16,767 nucleotides of DNA from Iamia sp035575815 (GTDB taxonomy: Bacteria; Actinomycetota; Acidimicrobiia; Acidimicrobiales; Iamiaceae). Below are positions 1 through 9,026 of the stretch, piece after piece (the first letter of the stretch is position 1; each line of letters opens with the position of its first letter). Both the position numbers and the translations under genes were made by a program. Location of the stretch: NCBI RefSeq assembly GCF_035575815.1, contig NZ_DATLXO010000140.1, forward strand, positions 1 through 16,767, written 5' to 3'. Under the pieces are notes generated by a model that saw nothing but the letters and a program-made list of their open reading frames with translations, searched no databases and was not told where the DNA came from.

Positions 1-240
1 GCCCGAGACCGGCCCCGCTGGTCCCTCCTCCTCCTCCTCCTCCTCCTCGTCGTCCACGTCGTAACCGAGGGCGTCGAGGTCGGCGACCAGGGTGGGTGTG
101 TCGACCCCGAGGTCGAGGCGCTCGAGGATCGAGTGCAGCTCGTGCAGCGCCAGGTGGGGCCGCCGGGCAAGGGCGATGGCGACCAGCCGCCGTCGCGCCT
201 GGGTGGGAGGAGACGCAGCCCCGGTCTCCGTCTCGGACAT
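1..240 (-). CDS. Small acidic protein of unknown function, winged-helix-like (3' end outside window)
   Basis: Eighty codons are visible before the window edge cuts the C-terminus. The ATG at 238-240 follows a purine-rich stretch (GAGGTGAGCTGGGAG), which supports this start; an in-frame GTG four codons upstream is possible. Residues 15-62 look helical and end in a pattern (TPTLVADLDALGYDV) resembling the recognition helix and turn of small winged-helix proteins such as ArgR or Fur N-termini, but I cannot assign a family. Residues 65-72 are eight consecutive glutamates, followed by a Gly/Pro-rich stretch. It lies 74 bp after folK on the same strand, so it may be the last gene of the folate operon. 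Codon use matches its neighbours, so I believe it is real; the function is unknown. Confidence 0.6.
   Translation of the reverse strand, partial: MSETETGAASPPTQARRRLVAIALARRPHLALHELHSILERLDLGVDTPTLVADLDALGYDVDDEEEEEEEEGPAGPVSG
25..48 (-). repeat. CTC/GAG trinucleotide repeat, eight units
   Basis: Eight perfect CTC units on the plus strand read as GAG on the minus strand and encode Glu65-Glu72 of the partial protein at the window edge. A pure codon repeat like this can change length by slippage without breaking the frame. Confidence 0.9.
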
Positions 241-314
241 CTCCCAGCTCACCTCTCTGCCGCCGCCGTTCGACGGTAGCAGCCGACCTCGCGTCCTCCC
301 GGGCAGGCGCCGCC

Positions 315-821
315 CTACGATACGGCTCCGAGCGGGCCCAGCCGCGTGACCTCCTGACCCGGAGCCGACCAGCCGGCGGGTACCAGGTCAGGGGCGACAT
401 CGGCGAGGGGCACCATCACGAAGGCCCGCTCGGCCATGCGAGGGTGCGGCACCGCAAGGTCCGGCTCGGCGTGGCGCTCGCCGTCGATCCACAAGATGTC
501 GACGTCGAGGGTGCGGGGGCCCCACCGCACCGTGCGCTCCCGCGACGCATCGGCCTCGAGGGCCTGGCCCCGGGCGAGCAGGGCCCGCGCCCCCACGGCG
601 GTCCGCATGGCCACCACCACGTTCAGGTACCGTCCCTGATCGGGGCCACCGACCGGCGCCGTCTCGAACACGTCGGAGGTCGCGACCACCTCGTCACCGA
701 GGGCGGCGATCGCCCCGCGCAGGTGGCCGACCCGATCACCGAGGTTGGAGCCGAGGCCCAGCAGCACCCGGCGCGACGGAGCCGAACCCGGGCCTCGGGC
801 CTCGGTGCCCGGGTCGCTCAC
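315..821 (-). CDS. folK: 2-amino-4-hydroxy-6-hydroxymethyldihydropteridine pyrophosphokinase (HPPK)
   Basis: HPPK transfers pyrophosphate from ATP to 6-hydroxymethyl-7,8-dihydropterin, making the substrate of FolP; cytoplasmic folate pathway. The 168-aa protein has the N-terminal LGLGSNLGDR motif (residues 21-30), ETAPVGGPDQ (53-62) in the substrate loop, and RWGPRTLDVDIL (99-110), where Asp106 and Asp108 match the two magnesium-binding aspartates of the family. VPHPRM (124-129) is also conserved. I chose the GTG at 819-821 because it overlaps the folB stop in a GTGA, a sign of translational coupling; the longer open frame upstream is only folB read in another frame and lacks HPPK similarity. 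Length is normal for the family. It follows folB in the folate operon. Confidence 0.95.
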   Translation of the reverse strand: MSDPGTEARGPGSAPSRRVLLGLGSNLGDRVGHLRGAIAALGDEVVATSDVFETAPVGGPDQGRYLNVVVAMRTAVGARALLARGQALEADASRERTVRWGPRTLDVDILWIDGERHAEPDLAVPHPRMAERAFVMVPLADVAPDLVPAGWSAPGQEVTRLGPLGAVS

Positions 822-1198
822 ACCGTCCGACGACGGGTGATGCGGACCCCCGAGGTGGCGATGATCTGCGCCACCGGCGGACGCAGCTTGCGCACCGTGA
901 CGGTGACGCCGAGCACCCTGTCGTCGGAGAGGATCAGCTCGGCGATCCGGGCCGAGAGGCGCTCGAGCAGGCGGAAGCGCTCGGTCGTGATGACCCGCTC
1001 GACCAGCTCGCACACGGCGCCGTAGTCAACGGTCTCGTCGAGGTCGTCGGACTCGCCGGCCGGGCTCAGGTCGGCCTCGATGTCGAGGTCGACCTCGAGG
1101 GGCTGGGCGCGGTCCTGCTCCTCGGGCAGGGCACCGCACACCCCCAGGGCGGTGAGGCCCCGCAGCTCGATGCGGTCGGGGGTCGTCAGCTCAGACAC
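818..1198 (-). CDS. folB: Dihydroneopterin aldolase
   Basis: FolB cleaves 7,8-dihydroneopterin to 6-hydroxymethyl-7,8-dihydropterin and glycolaldehyde, directly before FolK. The 126-aa product has the family pattern: an N-terminal strand (IELRGLTALGVCGALPEE, residues 10-27), Tyr59 in ETVDYG (55-60), the LLERLSARI helix (77-85), and VRKLRPPV (102-109), in which Lys104 matches the catalytic lysine. Where many relatives read GxHG, this one reads GVCG (Cys21), a small departure. The start is taken as the GTG at 1196-1198, which lies inside the last codons of the upstream phosphatase-like gene (8-bp overlap). The stop overlaps the folK start. Both junctions imply one transcript. Confidence 0.93.
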   Translation of the reverse strand: MSELTTPDRIELRGLTALGVCGALPEEQDRAQPLEVDLDIEADLSPAGESDDLDETVDYGAVCELVERVITTERFRLLERLSARIAELILSDDRVLGVTVTVRKLRPPVAQIIATSGVRITRRRTV

Positions 1199-1706
1199 GG
1201 GCGTCGGGGATGGTCGGGGCCAGGGCGACCAGCTCACGGCCGACGGGGCCGATCTGGCGGGTGAGCATGCGCTCGACGAGCATGGTGGCCTTCGGCGCCT
1301 CGGGCACGAGCCCGGACCAGATCACGTACGCCGCCACCAGCCCGGCGATGCGGTCGCCCAGCTCGTCGCCGTGGAGCAGGACGCGCTCACCGCCGGCCAG
1401 GAGGGCATCGATCTCGGGGAACAGCAGGGCCAGCACGGCGGGGGGGTCGTCGTGGGACCGGAACGGCCGGTGCATCCACGCCACCTCGAGCTCGGTGTAG
1501 CTGTGGAGGTTGTGGTTGGCCGGGATGATCGAGATCACCTTGCTGAACCCCTGTTCGCGCACCCAGATGATCTCCTCCTGGCGGCGCACCCGTCGGTGGT
1601 TGGCGCCGTACCCACCGGGCCGCTCGCAGACCGCGAAGCGGTCCTTGATGACCCAGGAGAAGTTGCGGGGGCGGATGCCCTGGGCCCACTTGCCCTTCAT
1701 CCCCAT
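1191..1706 (-). CDS. Dual-specificity-phosphatase-like protein lacking the catalytic cysteine (putative pseudophosphatase)
   Basis: The 171-aa protein has the layout of a cysteine-dependent dual-specificity phosphatase: an N-terminal beta/alpha part with a conserved-looking block (residues 17-56), a strand VISIIPANHN (58-67), a segment WMHRPFRSHDDPP (78-89) where the general-acid loop would be, and VLLHGDELGDR (109-119) followed by a helix IAGLVAAYVIWSGL. In active enzymes the last block reads H-C-x5-R; here it is H112-G113-x5-R119, so the nucleophilic Cys is Gly. The only cysteine is Cys27. The ATG at 1704-1706 has AGAGGAC upstream. It lies between folP (125 bp away) and folB (8-bp overlap), so it is translated with the folate genes. 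Possible roles are phosphate or nucleotide binding, or an enzyme with another mechanism. The fold is a family-level judgement from motif layout. Confidence 0.75.
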   Translation of the reverse strand: MGMKGKWAQGIRPRNFSWVIKDRFAVCERPGGYGANHRRVRRQEEIIWVREQGFSKVISIIPANHNLHSYTELEVAWMHRPFRSHDDPPAVLALLFPEIDALLAGGERVLLHGDELGDRIAGLVAAYVIWSGLVPEAPKATMLVERMLTRQIGPVGRELVALAPTIPDARV

Positions 1707-1831
1707 CGGGGGTGTGTCCTCTCGGTTGCAATCGTGCGCGGCCCGACCCCGTGCCGGGGCCTCCGCGAGCCGCCTCCGATCATGCCCCATCACGCCACGA
1801 GAGGCGGGAGGCGTGCCGCGGCGGCGCCGGC

Positions 1832-2641
1832 TCAGGATACGGGGCGGGGACCGTTCGACACGATCCGGGCCGCGGCCACGGTCTCGGCCACGTCGTGGGC
1901 CCGCACCATGCCCGCGCCCGCCGCGTAGCACCACACCGCGGTGGCCAACGACCCCTCGAGCCGGTCGCCGGCCGGCACCGGCTCGTCGACGCCATCGGCG
2001 CGGGCCAGCAGGGCGCCGAGGAAGCGCTTGCGGCTCGTGGCCACCATCACTCCGAAACCGGTCGCGACCAGCTCGTCGAGCCGGCCGAGCAGAGCCAGGT
2101 TGTGGGCGGCGGTCTTGCCGAAGCCGATGCCGGGGTCGATCCAGAGCTCCCGCACCCCCGCGGTGCGGCCCCGCTCGGCCCGCTCGACCAGGAACGCCGC
2201 CACCTCGGCCACCACGTCGCCGTAGCGAGGGTTGCGCTGCTGCATGGTGCGGGGGTCGCCGAGCATGTGCATCGCCACCCAGCCCACGCCGGCGTCGGCC
2301 GCGACCTGGTGCAGCGAGGCCGAGACGTCGTTGACCAGCGTGGCGCCGGCGGCGATGGCGGCGGTGGCCACGACCACCTTGCGGGTGTCGACCGACACCC
2401 GCACCTCCGGGCTGAGGGCGGCGACGACGGGCACCACCCGGTCGAGCTCCTCGGCGTCGGGCACCGGCTCCGCGCCGGGACGGGTGGACTCACCGCCCAC
2501 GTCGATCACGTCGGCCCCCTCGGCCACCAGGCGAAGCCCGTGGGCGACGGCCGCCTCGTGGTCGAGGTAGCGCCCGCCGTCGGAGAACGAGTCGGGCGTG
2601 ACGTTCACGACCCCCATGACGAGAGGTCGATCGGGGGCCAC
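1832..2641 (-). CDS. folP: Dihydropteroate synthase
   Basis: Condenses 6-hydroxymethyl-7,8-dihydropterin pyrophosphate (the FolK product) with p-aminobenzoate to give 7,8-dihydropteroate; the classic sulfonamide target. The 269-aa TIM-barrel protein carries the expected signatures in order: MGVVNVTPDSFSDGG (residues 9-23), DVGGESTRPGA (47-57), SVDT (84-87), NDVS (104-107), DPGIGFGK (169-176), SRKRF (203-207) and RAHD (247-250). All pterin and phosphate binding blocks appear intact. The GTG at 2639-2641 is the most upstream start that keeps the family length; no strong ribosome binding site is visible, and the ATG at codon 9 would cut into the first strand. It is downstream of the molybdopterin oxidoreductase with a 60-bp gap. 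Confidence 0.95.
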   Translation of the reverse strand: MAPDRPLVMGVVNVTPDSFSDGGRYLDHEAAVAHGLRLVAEGADVIDVGGESTRPGAEPVPDAEELDRVVPVVAALSPEVRVSVDTRKVVVATAAIAAGATLVNDVSASLHQVAADAGVGWVAMHMLGDPRTMQQRNPRYGDVVAEVAAFLVERAERGRTAGVRELWIDPGIGFGKTAAHNLALLGRLDELVATGFGVMVATSRKRFLGALLARADGVDEPVPAGDRLEGSLATAVWCYAAGAGMVRAHDVAETVAAARIVSNGPRPVS

Positions 2642-2701
2642 TCGGGCGAATCTACGGCCTCGTCGGTCACGCCCCCGGGGTGGCCCTGTCCGCTCGGCCT
2701 C

Positions 2702-5014
<2,313 letters not shown>

Positions 5015-5072
5015 GGGTCGTCCTCTCGGGGCTCGCGGCGAGCCCGGGTCGTGGTCGGCGGCCGCCCGCCGC

Positions 5073-5711
5073 CTAGCGGGCACCTCGCGTGATGAAGCGC
5101 ATGGCCTCCTGGCGGGTGGCCACGCTCGAGCGGAACAGCCCTCGCACCGCCGAGGTCACGGTGGAGGTGCCGGCCTGGCGCACGCCACGCATCGACATGC
5201 ACAGGTGCTCGGCCTCCACGACGACCATGACGCCCTTGGGCTCGAGGGTCTCGGAGAGCGCGTCGGCCACCTGGGCCGTGAGGCGCTCCTGCACCTGCGG
5301 GCGCCGGGCGTAGCCGTCGACGAGGCGGGCCACCTTCGAGAGGCCGATGACCCGACCGTCGTCGTTGGGGATGTAGGCGACGTGCGCCTGGCCGACGAAG
5401 GGGATGAGGTGGTGCTCGCACATCGAGTACATCGGGATGTCGCGCACCATGACCATCTCGTCGTGATCGGCCTCGAAGGTGATCCTCAGGTGGCGACGAG
5501 GGTCCTCGTGGAGGCCAGAGGCGACCTCGGTCCACAGCCGGGCCACGCGAGCGGGCGTGTCGAGGAGCCCTTGGCGCTCGATGTCCTCGCCAATGGCGTC
5601 GAGCAGCTCGCGGACGGCGGCGGCCACGCGGGCCTCGTCGACGCCGCCGGTGGGACCGGTGGGAGGGCGAACGGGCACGGGGCCGTCGTCGGGGCGGGCG
5701 GTCGCGGTCAC
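5073..5711 (-). CDS. folE: GTP cyclohydrolase I
   Basis: Opens and rearranges GTP to 7,8-dihydroneopterin triphosphate, the entry step of folate synthesis. The 212-aa protein has the zinc-site motif MCEHHLIPF (residues 97-105; Cys98 and His101) and the third ligand Cys171 in EAEHLCMSMRG (167-177). IGLSKVARLVDGYARRPQVQ (122-141) and GLFRSS are also typical. The N-terminal 24 residues are a Pro-rich extension and the core starts at VDEARVAAAVRELL. The GTG start at 5709-5711 overlaps the hpt stop (GTGA), so translation is probably coupled to hpt. No phosphatase to process dihydroneopterin triphosphate is evident in this cluster. Confidence 0.96.
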   Translation of the reverse strand: MTATARPDDGPVPVRPPTGPTGGVDEARVAAAVRELLDAIGEDIERQGLLDTPARVARLWTEVASGLHEDPRRHLRITFEADHDEMVMVRDIPMYSMCEHHLIPFVGQAHVAYIPNDDGRVIGLSKVARLVDGYARRPQVQERLTAQVADALSETLEPKGVMVVVEAEHLCMSMRGVRQAGTSTVTSAVRGLFRSSVATRQEAMRFITRGAR

Positions 5712-6271
5712 GGAGCCCCCTCGTAGGTGCGGACGTCGGCCAGGTTCCGGTAGCGCTCGGCGACGTCGAGGCCGTAGCCGATCACGAAGTCAGGCGGGAT
5801 GCTGAACCCGACGTAGCGGAGGCCGAGGTCGCCCCTCTGCTGGCCCTCCCGGAGGAGCAAGGCGCAGACCTCGAGGCTGGCCGGGCCCCGGGCCAGGAGG
5901 TTCCGGCGCAGGTACTGGAGGGTGAGGCCGCTGTCGATGATGTCCTCGACGATGATCACGTCACGGCCGGTGAGGTCGAGGTCGAGGTCCTTGACGATGC
6001 GGACCACCCCGCTCGTCTTGGTCGCGGCACCGTAGGAAGAGACGGCCATGAAGTCACACTCGACAGGCCGGTCGATGGCCCGCGCCAGGTCGGCCATGAA
6101 CACGAAGGCGCCCTTCAGGACACCGACGAGCAACGGGGTCCGCGCCGCGTAGTCCGTGGAGATCTCGGCGCCCAGCTCGGCCACCCGGCGGGCGATGTCC
6201 GCCTCGCTCACGACGACCTCTCCGAGCGCTGGATCGTCCGACGATGAGGGCGCAGGATCCATCGGCCGCAC
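5708..6271 (-). CDS. hpt: Hypoxanthine phosphoribosyltransferase
   Basis: Converts hypoxanthine or guanine plus PRPP to IMP or GMP, salvaging purines and feeding GTP to FolE encoded just downstream. The 187-aa type I phosphoribosyltransferase shows LLVGVLKGAFVFMADL (residues 47-62), the SYG loop (79-81), and the PRPP motif VIIVEDIIDSGLTL (105-118) with the acidic pair Glu109-Asp110. The C-terminal block DFVIGYGLDVAERYRNL contacts the purine in relatives. The GTG at 6269-6271 has GGAG nine bases upstream; an in-frame ATG at 6260-6262 is an alternative that removes only three residues. It ends in a 4-bp overlap with folE. Confidence 0.95.
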   Translation of the reverse strand: MRPMDPAPSSSDDPALGEVVVSEADIARRVAELGAEISTDYAARTPLLVGVLKGAFVFMADLARAIDRPVECDFMAVSSYGAATKTSGVVRIVKDLDLDLTGRDVIIVEDIIDSGLTLQYLRRNLLARGPASLEVCALLLREGQQRGDLGLRYVGFSIPPDFVIGYGLDVAERYRNLADVRTYEGAP

Positions 6272-6314
6272 GGTACCGGCTCCGACCCCCCACCCCGCCG
6301 GTAGCCCCCAGACT

Positions 6315-6363
6315 TTGAGCGGTTGACCGCTCCTGGCGACGTCAACCGCTCAAGGTTGACGTC
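6315..6363 (-). promoter_or_regulatory. Overlapping inverted repeats around the tilS stop codon (possible attenuator or processing element)
   Basis: Two perfect dyads share bases. Dyad A is TTGAGCGGTTGAC (6315-6327) with GTCAACCGCTCAA (6341-6353): 13 bp and a 13-nt loop. Dyad B is GACGTCAAC (6338-6346) with GTTGACGTC (6355-6363): 9 bp and an 8-nt loop. Because 6341-6346 belongs to both, only one can form at a time. On the minus-strand RNA dyad B is made first and dyad A later. The tilS stop codon (6350-6352) lies within dyad A, 79 bases before the hpt start. Neither strand has a T-run after the stem, so a classical intrinsic terminator is not assured. Seen: the repeats. Inferred: any regulation. 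Confidence 0.6.
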
Positions 6364-7255
6364 CACCGGGTGACGGGGGCTCGAGGTGGAGGCGCTGGGC
6401 CGAGCGGTGGACGCGCCAGCCCCCGGCGAGCTCGGTGGCCACGTGGGTGCCGGCGGCGACGGCGAGCACGCGCTCGACGGCCGCGGTCGAGGGCGGGTGG
6501 CCTCCGCCGGCCGGTCGCAGCCAGATCCGCAGAGCCGCCCGGGCCAGCGCGACGGGCGCGGCGGACAGGGCGGCGGCATCGGTGGGGTCGACCGCGGCGG
6601 CGAGGGTGTCGATCAGATCGGCGTCGTCGGCCAGCAGCCCGGCCTGGCGGGCCAGCACCGGCACCAGGTCGCGACCGGCCACGGCGGCGAGCAGGGGCAG
6701 CACCTCGTGGCGGACCCGGTTGCGGACGAAGCGCGGGTCGTCGTTCGACGGGTCGGCGACCGGGGTCAGGCCCTCGGCTGCGCACAGGGCGTGGGTCTCG
6801 GCCCGGCGGAGGGCGAGGATCGGGTGGCGAGGGCCGGGGCGCAGGGCCCCGAGGCCGGTCGACCCCGCCCCTCGCAGCAGGTTGACCAGCACCGTCTCGG
6901 CCCGATCATCGAGGGTGTGACCGGTGCACGCATCGGCGGGGAGCACCGACCAACGGGCAGCGCGGGCCCGGGCCTCGAGGTTCGGACCGGGCCCGACCTC
7001 CACCCGCTCCGCCCGGAAGCGAGCGCCGTACCGGCCCGCAGCGGCGGCCACCACGTCGGCCTCCTCGGCCGAACCGGGCCGAAGAGCGTGGTCGACGTGC
7101 ACGGCGGTCACCTGGCACCCGGCCCCGACGGCCAGCACCAGCAGCGCGAGTGAGTCGGCCCCGCCCGACACCGCGGCGGTGACCTCGGTCCCCGGCGCCG
7201 GGAACGCGCACCGCCGCGCCAGCACTGCCACCGTTCCAGCACGGTCAGGCGTCAC
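6350..7255 (-). CDS. tilS: tRNA(Ile)-lysidine synthetase
   Basis: Attaches lysine to cytidine 34 of the CAU-anticodon tRNA-Ile, so that it reads AUA and is charged with isoleucine. The 301-aa product starts with the PP-loop ATPase signature AAVSGGADSLALL (residues 27-39), then VHVDHALRPGS (51-61) and GHTLDDRAETVLVNLLRGAG (111-130), the family's second nucleotide and tRNA motif. DPSNDDPRFVRNRVRHEVLPLL follows, also diagnostic. The C-terminal domain is short, as in other actinobacteria. The start is the GTG at 7253-7255, 16 bases after the stop of the metalloprotease gene. Tandem tilS-hpt is a common bacterial arrangement. Confidence 0.95.
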   Translation of the reverse strand: MTPDRAGTVAVLARRCAFPAPGTEVTAAVSGGADSLALLVLAVGAGCQVTAVHVDHALRPGSAEEADVVAAAAGRYGARFRAERVEVGPGPNLEARARAARWSVLPADACTGHTLDDRAETVLVNLLRGAGSTGLGALRPGPRHPILALRRAETHALCAAEGLTPVADPSNDDPRFVRNRVRHEVLPLLAAVAGRDLVPVLARQAGLLADDADLIDTLAAAVDPTDAAALSAAPVALARAALRIWLRPAGGGHPPSTAAVERVLAVAAGTHVATELAGGWRVHRSAQRLHLEPPSPGGRQP

Positions 7256-7271
7256 CGGGGCGCCTGTTCGG

Positions 7272-8345
7272 TCAGGCGGCGGGCTCGACCACGCCGACCC
7301 GGTGGAGCCAGGCGTCGGGGTCGCGGATCTCGGCCATGGTGGGCAGGTTGGCCGGTTCCTCCCACGCCTGGTCGAGCGTCATGGGGCCGCCGGCGCCCTC
7401 GACGGCCTCGATGAAGCGCTCGCCCTCCTCGTACTGCTTGAGCTTGGCGTCGAGGCCGATCAGCTTCTGCACGACCTTGATCACGGGGTTGGCCTGCTGG
7501 CGCCGTTGGCGCAGCACCTGGCCGAAGCGCACCGCGCTGGGGATCTGGTCCGCGCCGGCGCGGTCCATGGTGACGTCGCCGTGGCCCTCGAGCAGGCTCA
7601 TGAGGCCGCCGATGTGCTCCATCAGATCCTTTTGGGCGGGCGTGGTGAACAGGGCGGCGATGCCCCCATCGTCGAGGGGGTTGCGGCCCTGGCGGATCTC
7701 CTCGGCGGCGCGGGTGACGGCGCTGAGGAGCTCCTTGGGGTCGTCGTCGACGGCGGAGACCATGCCGTCGACCAGGCCGAGGAAGTGCGCGCGCATCCAC
7801 GGGATGCCGGTGAACTGCATGCGGTGGGTGACCTCGTGGAGGGCCAGCCACTGGCGGAACTCACGAGGTGGGAAGGCGAACTTCTTCTCCAGGGCCAAGA
7901 TGTTGGGCCCCACGTAGTGGACCAGGTCCTGCTCCTCAGGGTCCTCGTCCTCGATGACCAGCAGGTCGTACTGGCCGAGCACCCGGCCCGACATCCACCC
8001 CAGCAGGGCGCCGACCTCGGCGCCCGCGGCCCGGCGGGCGACCGGGGCCAGCATCCCCGAGCCGACCTTCTCCTCGAGGCGGTTCGTGACCGGTCGCAGC
8101 AGGCGCTGGAACGAGGCGATGTTGGCCCGGATCCACGCGGCCCGGTCATCGACACGGGCCCGCGCCGGGCCGGCCAGGCTGCGCAGGCCGGTGGCCAGAG
8201 CGACCTGCTCCTCGGCCAGGGAGGTCAGCTCATGGAAGTCTGCGACCAGGGAGTCCGCGTGGTACGACCGGGCGAAGGGGTCGGTGCCCGCGGCGCGCAC
8301 GGCCACGCGCTCGGCCAGCGCCCAGTCGATCGCGCTCGGGGACAC
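7272..8345 (-). CDS. DUF2342-family zinc metalloprotease-like protein
   Basis: A 357-aa protein of the actinobacterial DUF2342 family, sometimes labelled coenzyme F420 biosynthesis-associated although no F420 role is shown here. It holds the zinc signature HEVTH (His170-Glu171-His174) and, further on, EGHGD (253-257), where Glu253 would be the third ligand in a gluzincin-like layout. Surrounding family blocks include VHYVGPNILALEKKF (142-156) and FRQWLALHEVTHRMQF. No signal peptide or membrane segment is seen. GTG start at 8343-8345 with no strong ribosome binding site, 13 bases after the stop of the 48-aa gene, so probably the same transcript. The adjacent tilS-hpt order matches Mycobacterium (Rv3626c-Rv3625c-Rv3624c). 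Substrate unknown. Confidence 0.9.
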   Translation of the reverse strand: MSPSAIDWALAERVAVRAAGTDPFARSYHADSLVADFHELTSLAEEQVALATGLRSLAGPARARVDDRAAWIRANIASFQRLLRPVTNRLEEKVGSGMLAPVARRAAGAEVGALLGWMSGRVLGQYDLLVIEDEDPEEQDLVHYVGPNILALEKKFAFPPREFRQWLALHEVTHRMQFTGIPWMRAHFLGLVDGMVSAVDDDPKELLSAVTRAAEEIRQGRNPLDDGGIAALFTTPAQKDLMEHIGGLMSLLEGHGDVTMDRAGADQIPSAVRFGQVLRQRRQQANPVIKVVQKLIGLDAKLKQYEEGERFIEAVEGAGGPMTLDQAWEEPANLPTMAEIRDPDAWLHRVGVVEPAA

Positions 8346-8358
8346 GTCGTGGGTCCGA

Positions 8359-8505
8359 TCAGGCCCGGCGCGACCCGCGGGGCGGGTACTTGGGCCGGAC
8401 GACGGAGCGGAAGTAGCCGACGATCGTGGCGATCGTGGCCAGGACGACGCCTATGGCCAAGCCGACGGCCATCCACTGGGTCCAGACGACGGCACCGAGG
8501 AGCAT
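8359..8505 (-). CDS. 48-aa single-pass membrane protein
   Basis: A short frame with ATG at 8503-8505, AGGA about nine bases upstream, and a TGA stop just before the DUF2342 gene. The product has one hydrophobic helix (about residues 5-32: AVVWTQWMAVGLAIGVVLATIATIVGYF) interrupted by few polar residues, then a basic tail RSVVRPKYPPRGSRRA. The positive charge after the helix suggests N-out, C-in orientation. No family recognised. Support comes from the clean start and stop, a coherent helix-plus-basic-tail design, and operon-like spacing to the metalloprotease. It may be the first gene of the tilS-folK transcript. Confidence 0.65.
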   Translation of the reverse strand: MLLGAVVWTQWMAVGLAIGVVLATIATIVGYFRSVVRPKYPPRGSRRA

Positions 8506-8518
8506 GGGCGCAATCCTA

Positions 8519-8590
8519 GGGGCGGCACCGGGCGCCCCCCAACCGCAGGCGCAGGGTCAGCGAGCGGCGACGGGGCCGGCGCCCTGCCCC
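8519..8590 (-). terminator. GC-rich dyads, possible terminator after the sigR cassette
   Basis: The 108-bp gap between the 56-aa gene and the 48-aa gene contains GGGGCG (8519-8524) with CGCCCC (8533-8538), and GGGGC (8572-8576) with GCCCC (8586-8590). Stems are short and no T-run follows, so this is only a plausible transcription end for the sigR-rsrA unit. Confidence 0.3.
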
Positions 8591-8613
8591 GCGTCGTCGC
8601 CCGGATGGGCCGG

Positions 8614-8784
8614 TCAGGCGATGTGTCGGCCGCGGGTGCGCAGCAGCTCCGCGGGGCAGTGCAGCGAGCAGTGGGCGGCGTCGTTGTAGACCGAGAGGCG
8701 CGTGGTGCACCCCTCCTCGGCGCAGGTGCGCGCCAGGGGAGGCGGAACAGACCGGACCGGAGCGGAGGCTCGGGCCCGGGGCAC
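8614..8784 (-). CDS. 56-aa four-cysteine (zinc-ribbon-like) protein in the sigR-rsrA cassette
   Basis: The frame starts at a GTG (8782-8784), two bases after the rsrA stop, and ends at 8614. The product has a basic/Pro-rich N-terminus, then CAEEGC (Cys21, Cys26) and HCSLHC (His38-Cys43, with Cys39 and Cys43), a C-x4-C-x12-C-x3-C array with two extra histidines that could bind zinc. I do not recognise a named family. A ribosome binding site may be GAGGC at the end of rsrA. Position directly after a thiol-sensing anti-sigma factor makes a redox or zinc role tempting, but this is inference. A longer frame with an earlier start runs inside rsrA and is less likely. Confidence 0.7.
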   Translation of the reverse strand: MPRARASAPVRSVPPPLARTCAEEGCTTRLSVYNDAAHCSLHCPAELLRTRGRHIA

Positions 8785-8786
8785 GG

Positions 8787-9014
8787 TCAGGCCTCGCCCT
8801 CGATCAGGTGGGCGACGCGAGCCTTCAGGGCCTCGGGCACCTCGTCGCGGCACTTGTGGGCCACGACCTGACGCAGCTCGGCCTGGAAGTCGAAGGCCTC
8901 GAAGCACTCCCCGCACGCGTTCAGGTGCGAGGTGATGTCCGCACGTCGCCCCTCGGTGAGCTCACCGTCGATGTACTGGTAGAGCTCGTGGAGAGCGTCG
9001 TGGCAATCGTCCAT
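8787..9014 (-). CDS. rsrA: Mycothiol-system anti-sigma factor, zinc-binding
   Basis: A 75-aa member of the ZAS (zinc-containing anti-sigma) family. It carries the H-x3-C-x2-C signature: His30, Cys34, Cys37, within SHLNACGEC. Cys4 (MDDCHDAL) and Cys55 (AHKCRDEVP) match the other conserved cysteines of RsrA-type proteins. In the known Streptomyces system reduced zinc-bound RsrA sequesters SigR, and disulfide formation releases it. The gene begins 12 bases after the sigR stop; the gap has no purine-rich site on the coding strand, so translation is probably coupled to sigR, which would keep sigma and anti-sigma in proportion. Short acidic C-terminus; length is normal. Confidence 0.93.
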   Translation of the reverse strand: MDDCHDALHELYQYIDGELTEGRRADITSHLNACGECFEAFDFQAELRQVVAHKCRDEVPEALKARVAHLIEGEA

Positions 9015-9026
9015 GGGAGGGGGTGC

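Noticed and set aside
822..1013. N-terminal extension of folK into folB
   Set aside because: The extension is folB read in another frame; the GTG overlapping the folB stop gives the standard HPPK N-terminus.
6315..6363. CRISPR-like repeat unit
   Set aside because: Only two overlapping dyads and no regular repeat-spacer series.
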